A DNA stretch of 64,000 bases. It comes from Geosiphon pyriformis. Its lineage: Eukaryota > Glomeromycota > Glomeromycetes > Archaeosporales > Geosiphonaceae. Positions 12,326-26,700 of the stretch are shown here, in pieces. A program made the translations under genes and the position numbers. Position 1 is the first letter of the stretch. Each line of letters starts with the position of its first letter. The stretch lies in NCBI GenBank assembly GCA_016748015.1, contig JAAOMT010000435.1, positions 1 through 64,000 of the forward strand, written 5' to 3'. Below the pieces are notes generated by a model. That model saw only the letters and a list, made by a program, of their open reading frames with translations. It did not search any database and had not been told where the DNA came from.

Positions 12326-15300
12326 TTAAACAAAGCTGATTTTTGATAAAATAAAACTTTTTTGAACTAGATTAAACTTGATTTAGTATAAAAAGTATGA
12401 ACATTTTAAATACTTTTTTCTTGGGTGTAATTTTAAGAACTTATCTGTTTTTGTTTTGAAAAAAATTTATAAAAAGTTTGTTTTAAACAAAGATTATTTT
12501 TAGTTAGTCTATTTTTATGTTAAAAAAAATGTTTCTATCTTTTAATCTACTGCTTTTGGTGACAAATTTTAGACACAGATAGTTTTTTTGGTTGTTGTTT
12601 CTGCTAATATTTATTTATTTTTTCTACTTGGTCTTTTTTATTTTAGCACTTTACAGTTTAATAAAGTTCTCTTTATCTCTTAGATAATGTTTTCTGTTGA
12701 TGCTTAGTTAACTTTTTAAAATGGTTTTTAGAATTGTTGACTAATTAATTAAGCATTGTATACAAGCTAAGCAGTTTGGAATTAGTATTTCTGGCTTCTA
12801 TTTTTTTATCTTTTATCTCAGTTAATTTAATGGTTTTGAATTCAAATTTGGATTTAAATATGGTTTTAAATAACTTATAAATATTATCTTCTTTTTTTTC
12901 AATAGCAATAAATAAAAATTTAGGTTTAAGCATAATTAGTTCTAAGATTTTAACCACTTAAGTAAACAGTTAAAATCAAAAATAGTTACTTTTAAGATAT
13001 TTGTTGTTTTAATTCTAATAAAATTAGATTATTTGTGTGTTAATTTAGATTTTTAAGTGCTTTCTTTTTATTTTAATAACTAATTATGTTTGAAAAATAT
13101 CCACATATAATATCAGAGGTATAAACAATCTAGTTAAGCAAAAAAACATTGTTTATTAACATATAAAATCTAACAATATGGTTTTAATTATTATAAAAAC
13201 AAAATTAAAAGAATAAATTAGGTTTTAAATAAAGAATAAGTTTTTTAGTTTAAAAATTTTTGTGTTTGGTCTGAATTCTGACTATTTAGATTCAAGTATA
13301 ACAATAATAATAAATAATAAGTTGGCTTATTATGTATACAAAATATTAAAAGTTTTGGGTTGTTTTATATTAATTTATTTTTTGTTTGATAATAATTCTA
13401 AAAATTTATGCTAATATATTAATATATGTTTTGATTAAACTAGAAATATTAACTTATTTATTACCAAAACAGTTAGTTCTAGCTCTTATATAGTGCTAAG
13501 AGATGATTTTAATAAAAATAGATCAAAAAAAATGCCAGTTTTAGAAAATGTTTTGAATTAGATTTGCAAAGTTTATTTTCTGAAAATTTTTTTGCTAAGT
13601 TTTTTACTTAAAATAACTTAAAAAAAGTAAAAAAAACCATTGATTATATTTTTGTTAATAATTATCTTTTATCAATAATTGTTAATTATAGTGTTTTTGA
13701 TGTGTTTAAGTTTTTTAATATTAATTACAAAGCTGTATTAGTCTTTCTTAAGTTAGATGGTTTTTTGAATGTTTATTTAAATTTTTTATACAAGTAAATT
13801 AATTAAAATTATTAGAGATTTAACATAAAAAATATCAATAAAGTAAAATAAACATGTTTTAAAGAATGTTTATTATTAAATCTGTCTTTAATTTTATGTA
13901 AGTTTTAAAATATAAAAAAACAAAATAAATTAAATATAATATGAGATATTTTAAAAAAAATGATAATAAATTCAGCAAATAAAGTTTTTTTTAAACATTA
14001 ATATAATAAGTTTGATGCTTTAAAGAATAAACAGTCTTTTAAATTCTTTAAATTAAAAATTTTGGTTATTTTATGAAAATATAATTAAGATTTAATAATG
14101 TTAAAGCTTTTAATATGTAATTTTTGATTAAGTATAAAACAAAATATAAAAAAGTTCTTTGTTAATTATTTAAAGCCATAAAAAAATATCATGCTTTAAA
14201 GTTTCAAAAATCAGAATTTATTAAGACTTTAGCTATTAAAAAAGCTATTGATAAAATAATAAAAAAATTTTGTATAAATAAAGACTATATAATTAGGAGT
14301 ATTTTAAAATAACTTTTTTGTAAAATGATACTTGATCATTTGGTAATTAGAAACAAAATGGTTTTAAAACCAAATAAAGTACAAAATAAGATAAATATTA
14401 TTATAAAGGGTTAAACTAGGAAGCATTTGATACCAAAAATTATTTTTAATCTTTAGTCTTATTAATATGTGTTTTTGAATTATATAAATGATAATATGTT
14501 CTTTAGAATAATAATAAAAATTAGTTTTAATGAATTAGAGTATACAATTAAATATTTTTTTAATAATAAAACAGTTAGTTTTTCTGGTATTTTAAATAAA
14601 TTGTAAAAACATAACAATAGTAATGTTTTAAAATGTCTTTTAAATTTGTTAAATAGTTGTTTAATTTTAAGAACAGTTTTTGTGTCTTAGAAAAAAACTT
14701 AGATGTCTATAATTTTAAAGTCATATAAATAAAAAAAAGTACTAATAAATATCAGACCAATAATTTTAATTAAAATAGCTAGAAAGATTCTGTTAAAAAT
14801 TTTGTTAAATTATATTTTTTCTGTTTATAACAAGTTTAATATGCTTTATAGAAACAATTTTTCAGTGCTTAAAAGCACTTATATACAGATTTTAGTCTTT
14901 GTTATAGACTCTATTATTAAGAATGTTTTGAAAAAAATATATATGATTGGTTTTACAACATATACATAAAATTTATAATTTTGTTGGTTGAATTTACTTA
15001 TAATAAAATTTGAAGTGGATAAAAATATATAAAAAATTTATCCAGTTCTTTGACAATTTACACAAAAATAGAATTAATAAGATAATAACAAATTTTGGGC
15101 TCTTAGATAAATATTAAATACATAATGACTTGAATTAGAATAAGATTTTTTTACTTTTTTTTTGGAAAATATTCAATGATTTTCTTTTATAAAAAATTAA
15201 AAAGTATAAAAATTTGTGTAGATACTGTGTAAATATAAAATCTGTTGCAAAAATAAGAAGAGTAAAAACTAGTTTAGACAGAATTATGTTTTTTATAGCA

Positions 15301-18030
15301 AGTATTTTTATTAATAATACAATTTAAATAGAAAATAATTATATATTTATGCAATATATTTTAAATATTATCAGTAAGTTTTTTTATTAATAACATTTTA
15401 ATTAACAATAAAAAAATAGTGATTATTCTTATTAATTAAAAAATTAAGAATGCTTTTTTGTTTATTAATAAACTGTCAATAGCAATAGCAAAAAAATAAG
15501 TCTCACAAATATTTGGAAAATTTTTTGTTAATTAAGAATATGTTTAAGCTAAGTTTAGTTAAGATGTATTTAAATATCAAGTTTTTTTCTAATATAATAT
15601 TAAAAAAAACTTTGTTGAATAAGCAGTTTTTTATTTAGTATTAACTGTTTACAACTTATTATTAATTATAAAATCTAGTTCAGTTTTATTTTAAAAAATG
15701 TGTATAGCAAATAAGATATTATTATAAATAATTATTTGAAATGTTAAAATAAATAACAAATTCATAACTTGATACTTAATAGTTACTGATAATATTAATT
15801 TCTAAAAACTTTTATAATCTAAAAAGTTTGGTTGAGTTTTTTGTATAATAGACAGAAATTTAATTAATGGTTTTTTTCCAATTTTTGTCTTCAGTGTAAT
15901 AACCAGTTTAATTAAACAATTATGTTTTTTTGGTAAATTTTTTTTTTTCTGAGTTATTATCTTTATTTTATGAATCTTTTACCAAATTATTTTTAATGTC
16001 ATATCTTAGTACTTAATTCTTTAATTAATTAGTAAACAACAAGAAAACAAAAATAAAAAATAAATAAAAAATTAGTATTCTGTTAATAATTGTAATTAAA
16101 AGTTATTGTTCTAGTATAGTTAAATAGTAAATGTTATTATCATAAGTAGTTGATTAAATTAGAAAGTAGTAATATTAATTCAATAATATGAATAACATGA
16201 ATTGAAAATAAATAATGATTTTATTTGATATTTGGATAATTCTACTTTAAGATAAAGAAAACCAACTTTTAAAAAGAGATATATTTTAATTACTTATTGG
16301 TTGGAACTTATTTAAATCTAATTAACTACTTTTTTTACTTCTAATATTACTACTATATATACATATTTCTCATTATATGAAATTTTTTGAAATTTTTCAA
16401 TTTTTTAAGAAAAATTCTGAAATTTCTTTTTTTACTATACTAATTTTTATTGGCTATTTTTCTATCTATTATAATTTTTACTTTTCTATAAATAATAATG
16501 TTTTTATAAAAAAAAAACTTAAGGCCAAAGCTAATTTGCCAAGAGATTTTTCTAGTAAATTTTTATATTACTTTTTTTTATATGGTCTATAAACTTTTAA
16601 ACAAATACAAACTGAAGACAAAACAGTTTTATTAATTGTATTTTCTAATACTGCTGGAGTTTTTGGATATTTGTTTGATTATTAGTTGTTGAATTTGCAA
16701 ATATTAAGATTAACATTAGTAAATTTACTATAATTTTTTGCAAAATTAAGGATTAGTTTTGTAAACAATTTTTTTGTAAACATGATAAAAGTTTTTTTAG
16801 ATAATAAAATCTTGTTGGCTAATAATATATTTAATGTTTTTTATGATCTTGACAAGTTTTTAATATTAATTATTTTGAAAACTTTTTATTATTATAATAT
16901 AATCAATTTTTTAAAGTGTTTTAATATGGCTTTTGATAATAAGCTGTTAAATAAATATAGTATAATTATGAATTAAAAAACATTTTATTATTAGAAAAAG
17001 TTAAATTTAAGAAGTCTAGTATTTTATTGGTTTGATATAACTTTTGAATTTATAATTAACTTTGGTTTTAATTTGTTGAACATATTTTTAGTTTATAATA
17101 TTTTTAATATTTTAAATTCTGGTAAATTTTTAACTGTTTAGAAATATTTACATAGAATTTGGTTTGAAAGTTTTGTTATTTATATTAAGTCTTACATATA
17201 ATTTGAGTTTACTAGTAAAATGTTTTTGGATTTGCATATTTATATAATAAAGGCTATTTATAAAAGATTGCCAATTATTGTAAAAATAAAATTTATAATA
17301 AATTCTATTTTGGTGTTTTGTGTTTACTATATAATAAGGTAAAATTTTCTAATCATGTTTTTATCTGTTTAAAAAATGATGTTTCATATAAAAAATAGTA
17401 CAAAAATTGGTTGATTACTGAAAATCTTTAATTAATCTTAAAATTTTTCTATTATTGTAGTTGTTTAGACTTTTTTGTTAAATCTATTAAATATTAATCT
17501 ATATAAAATTTTTTGTAAAAATTTTGTTATAAAAAGATGTTTTAAAAAAACAGTGCTAGTATTTGAGAATAAAAAAAAATCTGTTTTAATAATAATAGAG
17601 TTTGTTTATAAGTTTATTAAGTATTATAAAATAATAGTGTAGATTTTTAGATTTAAATTTCGAACTAATATAAAGAATTATAATTTAATTGGCAATATAG
17701 ATATGGTTTTTGAACTATTATGTTTTTTGTTATTTCAATTATTAAATAACATAGTTTATTTACTTAGTATTAATAAAGTTTTTGCTATTGATTTTGGGTT
17801 TTATAGATTTTGATTGTTTTTTTCTGGCTTGAATAATAATATAATAATATAAATAAGTATATAATATAGTCTTAATTGGTCTGAATAACTAATCACATAT
17901 AAAAAATACATAAGTTGTATTTAATTAAAGTTTTTTAGTTTAATTTTTTATATTAGATAGTAATTAAACTATATTTATTAATAAAATAAATAAATAAATA
18001 AATATATATATATATATAATCTATATTTTT
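12326..18030 (+). mobile_element. old LINE, rest of ORF1, ORF2 and 3' tail
   Basis: Continuation of LINE-B. Recognisable remnants in order: endonuclease start near 13090 (TYNIRGINNL), TKLK near 13200, endonuclease centre near 13490-13530, reverse-transcriptase motifs near 14750 (NIRPIILIKIARKILLKILL), thumb-like region 16377-16740, RNase H and C-terminal parts about 16782-17300, final C-terminal domain 17520-17840. The 3' UTR near 17870-18000 ends in a (TAAA)n-type tail. Almost every codon is AT-shifted and stops are frequent, so no product is possible. An LTR family B fragment interrupts it at about 15.85-16.37 kb. Confidence 0.75.
15850..16370 (-). repeat. LTR family B fragment inside the old LINE, reverse orientation
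   Basis: Read on the minus strand it resembles the solo LTR at 34500-35368: an ATGTATATATAGT block, a TAGATTTAAATAAG-like block, and a CTAGAACAATA...ACTAATTAATTAA block. LINE homology resumes right after it at about 16377, so this is an insertion. Limits are approximate. Confidence 0.55.
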
Positions 18031-18035
18031 TACAG

Positions 18036-18959
18036 TATTACCAATAGAATTTAGTTAATAATTAACATAAAATTACTAATATAATTTTTATATTTAATTA
18101 GCATATATTATTAAATACTATTATCTAATTATAACTTAATTTGTATAATACATAAATATGATGATTAGATTATAGAATACTTTGAATTTTATAATATTTA
18201 AAAATTTGTAAAATTTTGTAAAATAATTTAATAGTTTATCAAAATAGTTAATAGTTTATAAAAATAACTTATAGTTTGTTAAAATATATTTTTTATTTAT
18301 TAAAATTATAGAAAAAAAAAGTTCAAGTTTATAGACTAATATTATAATAAATTATATAAAAAAAAGCTTTTTTTTTCACAAAAATGTATTTTAGTTAAAA
18401 TTGTTTTTATCAAAAATATCTTTATCAAAAATATTTTTTCTTAATATTTATATAAATTATTCAATAAAAACTACATTAAAAAACAATAAAAATTATCTAA
18501 ATCTTTATTAATATTTTAAAATTAATTAACTACCAATTTCAGTAATTTGTTAGTGGCTTTAGATTTAGACAAAAAATAATTTTCTTAATAAAATTTTTTT
18601 TCTTTTATATTTTTTATATTTTTTTATTTTTATATTTTTTTATTATTATATATATTAGAGTAGTCTATAAATAAGATTTTTTTAGAAAAATTGACTTTTA
18701 TAACAAAGTAACTATATATTTTAATAAGCTTTTAGATAAGTATTTTCTGAAAAAAAGTTGATTTTTATTGTAAAATAACTATACAAATAACTGGTACAAA
18801 ATTAGTTATTCTATTTATAAGCCCAATTATTTAAATTATAAGAAATAATTTAAAAAAAAATTCAGTTATTAGAGATTCTATAGCTTTTAATAATTATAAA
18901 TTTACAGCAAAATAATATTAACAATATTTAAATAAAAAGACCAAAAATCTTTAATAACA
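18036..18959 (+). repeat. left LTR, family A (about 924 bp)
   Basis: Direct repeat of 21275-22041. Shared blocks include GCTTTTTTTTT near 18366 and 21490, TAACAAAGTAACTATATATT near 18701 and 21785, and AAAGACCAAAAATCTTTA at the end. It is longer than the right copy because of A/T-rich tracts near 18190-18330. Confidence 0.72.
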
Positions 18960-21274
18960 TTTGATGTTCTTTCATAGATTAATATAGTAATAACAACTTT
19001 AAAATAATAATTACTTTAAACATAATAATTCTAAAGTACTATCAGTTAATTTACATTTACTGTAAACAATAATTTGAAATTTGAAATTTGAAATAGAATT
19101 ACAACTTTCAAGAAAACATTTTTTTAATACATTAAAACCAAATTAATGATTATTTTTTTAGAAACTACAATATTACAAAAATCAAGTAAAATCTTCTTGA
19201 AAATCTTATTTATTATTTAAATAGAAATTTAGCAAATATTAGTGCTAATAATTGTGCTATTTACTTTAAAGAACTAGATTATAATATTATCAAATTTTGC
19301 AAAGAAAAATACTTTGCCAATTTATAATTTGTTCTTAAACTTAAATTTGAAATTAAAACAAACAAAAAAAGCAAAAAAAAAATACTTAACCAGTTTATAT
19401 AATATTCAATACACCAAAAACAATTTTTAATACTTGCAGACATCTAAATAAAGAGTTAGTTTTAAACTATTACTTTTAATTACATCTTTTTCAGCTTTAT
19501 TTGTTCAAGTTTAGATACCAAATTCATTATTTAATTATTTTTCAAGATTGGAAAACTTTATATTATTAAAAAGCCCAACACAATAGCCTCAACAAATTTT
19601 TATCAACACAAATCTTTTTAATTACTTAGCAAAAAACCAAAGTAATTACTTTAATAACATAGACAATAACAAAAAAATTTTTGAATTCATTAAAAAAAAA
19701 CTGTTAAAAACAAAAACACAAAAAAAATGACAACTATTTATATTGCAAAAATCATTGAATTTATAAAAAAAGATGTTAATATTAATTCTTAAAAATAACT
19801 TGATAAAGTCTTAAAAGCAGAAAATACAAATAGCTAAAACACAGCAAAAATGATAAAAGCTATTTCTTATTTTCTCTAAAAAACAGTAGAATAATAGTTT
19901 AAAAACTTAAATAAATTTTTTAAAAATTGACAAGCATTTTTAAATGCTTTTTTAAAACAATTTACTAATAACAATATCTTAATTATACTTTAATAAAAAG
20001 TCTATATTTTTTTTAGCATCTTAAAAAAAAAACAAATTACAGTTATACATATTAAATACTCTTAAATCCAACAAAAAAACAATATAATAACAAATTATTA
20101 CTTGTTACTAATAAATTCAAAATTAAAAATAAAATTTTTTTATACAGAATTAAAACTGAAAAACAATAGAATATAAATTTTAATTATAAATAAGATATAC
20201 TATTTTATATTTATAAAATTCTAAATAATAAATTATATAAATTAAAACTTAATAACAAAATTCTAATGAAAGTTATACATAAAAATTAATTGAAACATTA
20301 TTATTTTAAAACCAATTTCAAATTATTAATTTTATAAATTAGTATATATTTTTTTTTAATTAATTCTGAAAATATTCTTTAAAACTTAAAACCAATAGTT
20401 ATAATAAAACAACAACCAAACCAGAATATTTAATTTATTTAATATATTAGTATCTTCTTTAAAAATAATACAAAATGTTAAACAAAAATAAAAAAATTGT
20501 TGTTAGAAAATATCCAATTTAAAAATAGATAAAACTTTTATACTAAAAATAATTTAAGTTTTTTATAAATTTAGTAATTTTTTTTATAACTAATAATAAT
20601 TATTCTTTAAAACATTCAATAAATATCTTAAAAATTAATGTTAGCTTTAAAAACACTTCTTAACTTATTTATAATAATCAATAAAAGTTAAATTAATTAT
20701 ATTTAGAAAAAAATTACAACTCTAATAGTAAATAATTTTCAGAATTATTATTTTTATAAAAAAAATACAAAAAATTATTCTGAAATTTATTTATTAAAAC
20801 TGTTAAAACAAGTTTTAAAAAAATCTATTATTTACTTTTATAAATATTTTCTTAAATATTAGAATACAACAAAAACTTTAACTTTATCTTAATAAAAGCA
20901 GTAAATATATTCTTATTTATTAATACTTTCAAATTAGAAAAACACTATATTAATAAAAACTAGAACTTAAAACAATTAATTTTATTCCTAAAATTATATA
21001 AAAACAAATACACCATAAATTTAAGATAACAACTAAATTAACAAACATGTAATATAAATTCAGAGCAGTTTTTAGATCTTATAACTTATTTAATATATGC
21101 AAAACTATTTTACAAAATCCAATATTTTAATTATTAAAAATTCAATATATTAACAGACTTATAGAACTGAAATTTTAATAATTTTTAAACTAACTTTAAT
21201 AATATTAGATTACTATCTAAATATTATAAATAGTACTTGGATTTTGATAAAACTCAGTTTTAAAGAAAAAATGA
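18960..21274 (+). mobile_element. interior of the family A element, no recognisable domain
   Basis: About 2.3 kb. Broken plus-strand frames recall a helical gag-like protein near 19.7-19.95 kb and a second coding-like stretch near 20.9-21.25 kb (for example QTCNINSEQFLDL). I cannot assign a family. The first 1.1 kb recurs at 36.1-37.1 kb, which supports a transposon origin. Confidence 0.45.
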
Positions 21275-22041
21275 TGTTACCAGTAAAATTTAATTAATAA
21301 TTAACATGAAATTATTCTTATAATTTTTATTTTTAATTAACATATATTATTATTGTTTTAATTATTACTTTTTATTCAATTATATTACCAAATATTATTA
21401 TCTAATTAATAAATTAATTTGTACAATACACAAATATAATAATCAGATCATACAACACTTTGAACTTTATAACAAATTGTATAAAAAAAAAGCTTTTTTT
21501 TTAAGAAAATATATCTTAATTAAAATTATCTTTATTAAAAATATTTTTTTTTAGTATCTATACAAATTATTTTAATAAAAACTATATTAAAAAACAACAA
21601 AAATTATAATTATTTTGCTTGAAATTAATTAGTTATTAATTTTAGTAATCTGTTAATAACTTTAAGCTTAAACAAAAGATAATTCTTTTAATAAAAATAT
21701 TTTTTTTATTTTTTTTTATTTTTATTATTATATATATTAAAGTAGTTTACAAACAAAATTCTTATAAAAAAGTTGACTTTCATAACAAAGTAACTATATA
21801 TTTTAGTAAACTTTCAGATAAGCATTTTTTGAAAAAGAATTAATTTTTATTGCAAAATAACTATATAAATAATTGGCATAAAATTAGTTATTTTACTCAT
21901 AAGTCTAATTGTTCAAATTATAAAAGATAATTTAAAGAAAAATTTAATTATTAAAGATTCTATAACTTCCAATAATCATGAATTTACAGCAAAATAATAT
22001 TAATAATATTTAAAAAAAAAGACCAAAAATCTTTAGTAACA
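21275..22041 (+). repeat. right LTR, family A (767 bp)
   Basis: Begins TGTTACC and ends TAGTAACA, an inverted terminal pair typical of LTRs. Preceded by the purine tract and followed by ACAG, which matches the 4 bp before the left LTR. Confidence 0.75.
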
Positions 22042-22045
22042 ACAG

Positions 22046-23700
22046 CAAACTAAATTAAATTTAATCTAAAAAAAATTATTTATTTATTATAATATATCAG
22101 TTTTAATAATTAATAAAAATCAAATATAATTAAATATATTATTTTTAATATTTTTATAAATATTATCTTAATTATTAAAAAACAAATAATAATTAATATA
22201 ATAAATATATATTGCTATTAAAAACAAAAAAAAACAAATTAGTAATAAATTAAATAAATATAAATTTAAATATATAATAATAAAATAATTACTATTTTTA
22301 ATACACTTAAAAAAACACTTATTTATTAATAAAAATTTGTTATATAAAAAACAATTAAAACTGTATAAATATTTAAATAAAATTATAAAAATTATAAAAC
22401 TTTAAAAAAAACAAATTATAAATTCTAACAGAAAATTTTTAAAAATTTTAATTATTACAAAAAGAGCCAAAATTTTTATATATAAAAACTTGGTTTTTTA
22501 AATTTAAAACTTATTTTATTTTATTTTTTATATATTTTGTTAACCAAATTTTTAATAAAATTTAAATTAAAAAGTACAATAATAATTGTTATTAATTTTA
22601 AGAATTATTAAAAAAATAAAATATTATTATTATCTTATTAATAATTATAAATTATTTTTTTATTTTTAAATTAAAATTATTATAAAAACATTTTTTTTGA
22701 CTTTAAATAAATATTTTTTAATATAATTGTTATTATTATAAAATTTTTTTAATAATAAACTAATAATTAGATTAATATTTTTTAATAATTTATTTTATTT
22801 TATTTAAATAGCCAAAAAACAAAAAAACAATTTTTTTTTCTTTTAAAATATTAAAAATTATATTTTTTTTGTGTTTTTTAAAATAATATTTTTAATTTAA
22901 ACTTTATTTTTCTTTTTATAAAAAATAAAATATTGGTTTTTTTGTTTTTTAATATTTATATTAATTTATTATAATTGTATTAATTATAATATTTAATTTT
23001 AATTTGTTTATAAATTATAGTTTTTTTTAATTTAAATAATAATAGTAATAATATGTTTATTAAAGTTAATACTTAATATATAAGTAAATTGCTTAATATA
23101 TTAAATTTTAATTAATTATTATTAGTTTTAAAAACAAAACATGTTTTTATATATAATTTTAATTAATTAATTTATTAAATTACTTAATTTTAAAGATTAA
23201 GCTAATTAAATAAAAATTAAAGCATTTTTTTTTATCTTTTAAAAATATTATTAATTTTAAATTGTCTCTATTTTAATATTTAATAAAATTATTAAAATTA
23301 AATTAACTTATATTAAAATTGTATTTTAGTTTTTATATGAGTTTTTTTAATTTAAAATTGGTTATTAAAGACAATATCTAGCTTTTTTATAAAAATTTGG
23401 CTTCTTAGTTTTTTTTGAATGCTGCTATTTAGATTAAGCTTGCTAAATTATTATTTTTTTTCAAAAATTATTATTATTTTATATATTTAAGATTTGTAGC
23501 CAATATAATAATTTAAGAGTCTAAAATATACACAACTACTAAAATTGTATAATTGTAATAAATAAAATAAAGATGACACTCAAAGAATAATAAATTTAAA
23601 TTATAAATAATTATTAATTTTGCATTTTTATATAGAAAAAAATAAAATAAACATTTAATTATTTAAATTAGCAAGAAAATCATTGATCTCGATTAGTCAC
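22046..23700. other. AT-rich desert, no gene
   Basis: Almost entirely A/T with no frame, repeat unit or RNA gene that I can support. Composition returns to genic near 23.68 kb. Confidence 0.6.
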
Positions 23701-23776
23701 ATGATTTCTTGTAATGTTTTCAATCGACTACTTCTGATTAATTTCTTTCAACTAGATATTAAACAGTCCCCGAAAT

Positions 23777-26700
23777 ATGGCCATAATTCAACGGCGAAAT
23801 TTAAGAAACTTCTCTAGCTTATATATTCTTCTTTTTCTATCATTGTTTGTTCAGCATGGAAAAGGTCTATATGAAAATGAGGCAGGAGTAATAGACTGGT
23901 GAGAAATTTTGGAGCTTAGCTTACTTAAATCAACCTCGAAACTTTAATCTCTAATCAATGATTTATCCTCTTCTTGTTTCTAGGCATCAAAAGTATGTTG
24001 GAACACCGAGAATTTCATTATTCCATAGGACCTCACGTGGTGTGTCTATATTAACTGCTACTGATCGTAACGTCATCGCCTCTTTAAGTGCTCACAATGG
24101 AAATGTTGGTTAGTACCACACTCCTTTTTTTCAAGTTTCCAGAATTTGGCTAAGTGCATTCTTAAGGGGATCAATGATGATTTGAGCTTTCATCATAATT
24201 GTTGAGTTTCTGGGAATCTTTATTTCGGTTTAAGAGAACGATCCTGGACGTTCATATGTTCTAGAATACCAAAGTTGGGATTTCTTAGTGAGGCCTCGTT
24301 CAGACAGTGACTTGACAACAATACAAGAATTTGTGGATATCAGACTTTTTCTAAAGCTATGACATCAGAGAGGTCATTTCAATTTATTTACTTATTGTCA
24401 TGTGATCTCTAAAAATCAGAGTGGCGTCAAGTATTTGAAGAAAGTGAGCGTATATTTACGTTCATATCCCATGAAACAAGTTGAGTAAAGTTCAAAAATT
24501 AATAAAATGGGAAATCATTAAATTGGCATTTTGTCCCTCTGAATCTATGATTCTTATCTGATCCGTCTGTCTTGTCTTGCCTCCTTTGTTATTTCTCGGG
24601 TGATCTTAATACAATATCAAATCTAAACACAACTAAATTCAAAAAAGATGCTCTCTCTGTATCCAACAGAGATGGATCTAATATGATTCGCTTATGGGAT
24701 GTTGATTCGGGTTCCTTGATCTGGGAACAAAAGGTCGCCGAGAAAACTGGCAAAAGCAATGATAATAGCAGTGAAACCAATTCCACTGTGGATGCTATCT
24801 TTGCAACAGATAAATCAGGAGTGTTCATTCTATTGGACGGTGCCAGTGTAACCAAATTTTCCATTCGAGATGGAAAACAACTTTGGAAAGCCATTATCGA
24901 TGAGAATAGGTATTGTCGATTTTCTAATCTAAATCATAGTCTTGGGTATAATGATGCTTTGCTTTTTCGTGACATCGATTTCAACTTTTTTATACGAAAT
25001 TTCAGCTCAAAAACAATCACATTCACACGAATAGTTCACTACGGTGCAGCACTTCAGGTTGTAGGATTAAAGACAACCAATAACAAATCCTATGCGATCG
25101 AGGTTGTTACGTTGGATGCCACTATCGGGGATACCTTGAGAAAAAACACTCTTGTTTCTAAAGTGGCATCGTTGAATGATATCATTGTAATTGGTGGAGA
25201 AAGTAACAATGGATTTGTCGTGTGGAAAGAGGGACCTCATATGCGAGTTAACCGATTTGGTACCGTAGAAATTGATGAGGCTCCATTAGAGGTAATAGAT
25301 AGGAGAATCCAACTTTTATATATAATTTTAGAATCATCAAATTGTGTCATTTTTGCAAATTTAGGCTCTATATGGAAATGTTATCCCATCATTTAAGGAT
25401 GCTAACGGACCACTTGAGCTCATAAACTTGAACCTTGGTTCTAGGACAGAGTTCTTGGCACAAATAAAAACTACACATGGTAGCTCTGCGGCTGTTTTTA
25501 AAGTTGATCCTGAGGGTGGTCGATTGGCTGTTCTCTACGATCTTGAAGAAAGGGTAAGAATAAGGATGAAGTAATTCTTGATATATTACTCAACAATAAG
25601 TCATTGGCTTTTTAATTCTTCATGTAATTAGCCAGGAAAATCGATCTACTCAGCAGTCGTCGATAAAACCAATAGCCTGATAGTTTCAAGAAGTCGTCGC
25701 GAATCAGAGGTATAAAAAATGTGCTAAAAATCATTCCTCACCATAATAAATTGTTAATTCACTTGATTATGAAATTCATTGATTGAATTCTAATAGGAAA
25801 GTATTAAGATCGAAATTGTTGCACCAGCATCAAGGCGAGTTTTGGCTATTCACTCGATTTCTCACTCATTGAAAACGTCTGGATGTATACAAAAGGTATG
25901 AATCAGGATATTGGATATCTTTTTAAATATGAAATATTTCCCGAGGATTAAATATAATCAAATTACGATCCTCCCTTTGAAATCTTATTTATATCAAATT
26001 TTTATTCTAATTTATAGTCTATTCTGGATGTTGACAATAAACAAAAAGAAAAGCTTTCTTATCAAATTTTTATGGTTTCCCAAGATCAGTCAGTCTATTT
26101 CTGGCAGGATGGAAGATTTGTTTGGAAACGAGAAGAATCCCTAGCTCATGCGATCCAAGTCGAATTTTTGGATTTTCCAGAGAGAAAGTTATGGTCACAA
26201 GATATTGATGAACTCGGTATAGTTTTCCATTAAATTTTCTTATCCGTTGAAATGATCTTTTTAATTTGAATTCTCAAAAAGAAAATGGTCTTTTATTAGA
26301 AGAGGCAGAAACCACTACACCTTTGGCACGTTATATACGACGTCTAAAAACCCACATTTATCAACTCCAAGTAAATTTCATATAATAGATTTCTTGATTT
26401 TATATTAATTCTTTGACTTAACGTATACATTACTCTAATCAATTCTCATCTAATACAGGATTTGCCATTTTACATCCCTACTTATATCAAACATTTTGTC
26501 ACTGGTGATTACTCATCCTTCGCAGGCACTCCATCATCAGATGATCGTAAAGTGAAAAGTCTTTATCGAGATACGTTTGGGTTCCGGAAGCTTTTAATAT
26601 TTGTAACACCGAAAAAGCTAGTGGCATTAGATACGGCCAATAAAGGCGATGTGGTCTGGTCACGTTACTTTGACCATTCAATTAAAGAACTCTACCAAAT

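Larger units (their letters stand above)
18032..22045 (+). mobile_element. decayed LTR retroelement (family A) with short interior
   Basis: Two direct repeats, about 18036-18959 and 21275-22041, flank a 2.3-kb interior. The ends fit an LTR element: the right LTR starts TGTTAC and ends GTAACA (left copy TATTAC...ATAACA). A 4-bp duplication ACAG sits at 18032-18035 and 22042-22045. A purine-rich stretch (AAAGAAAAAATGA) lies directly before the right LTR, placing the element on the plus strand. The interior shows gag-like helical fragments on the plus strand near 19.7-19.95 kb but no recognisable protease, reverse transcriptase or integrase motif. Either these are eroded or the element was non-autonomous. 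Confidence 0.72.

Noticed and set aside
20500-21274. hAT-like or other transposase in the family A interior
   Set aside because: The broken plus-strand frame has no DDE or BED-type motif that I can point to; left unassigned.
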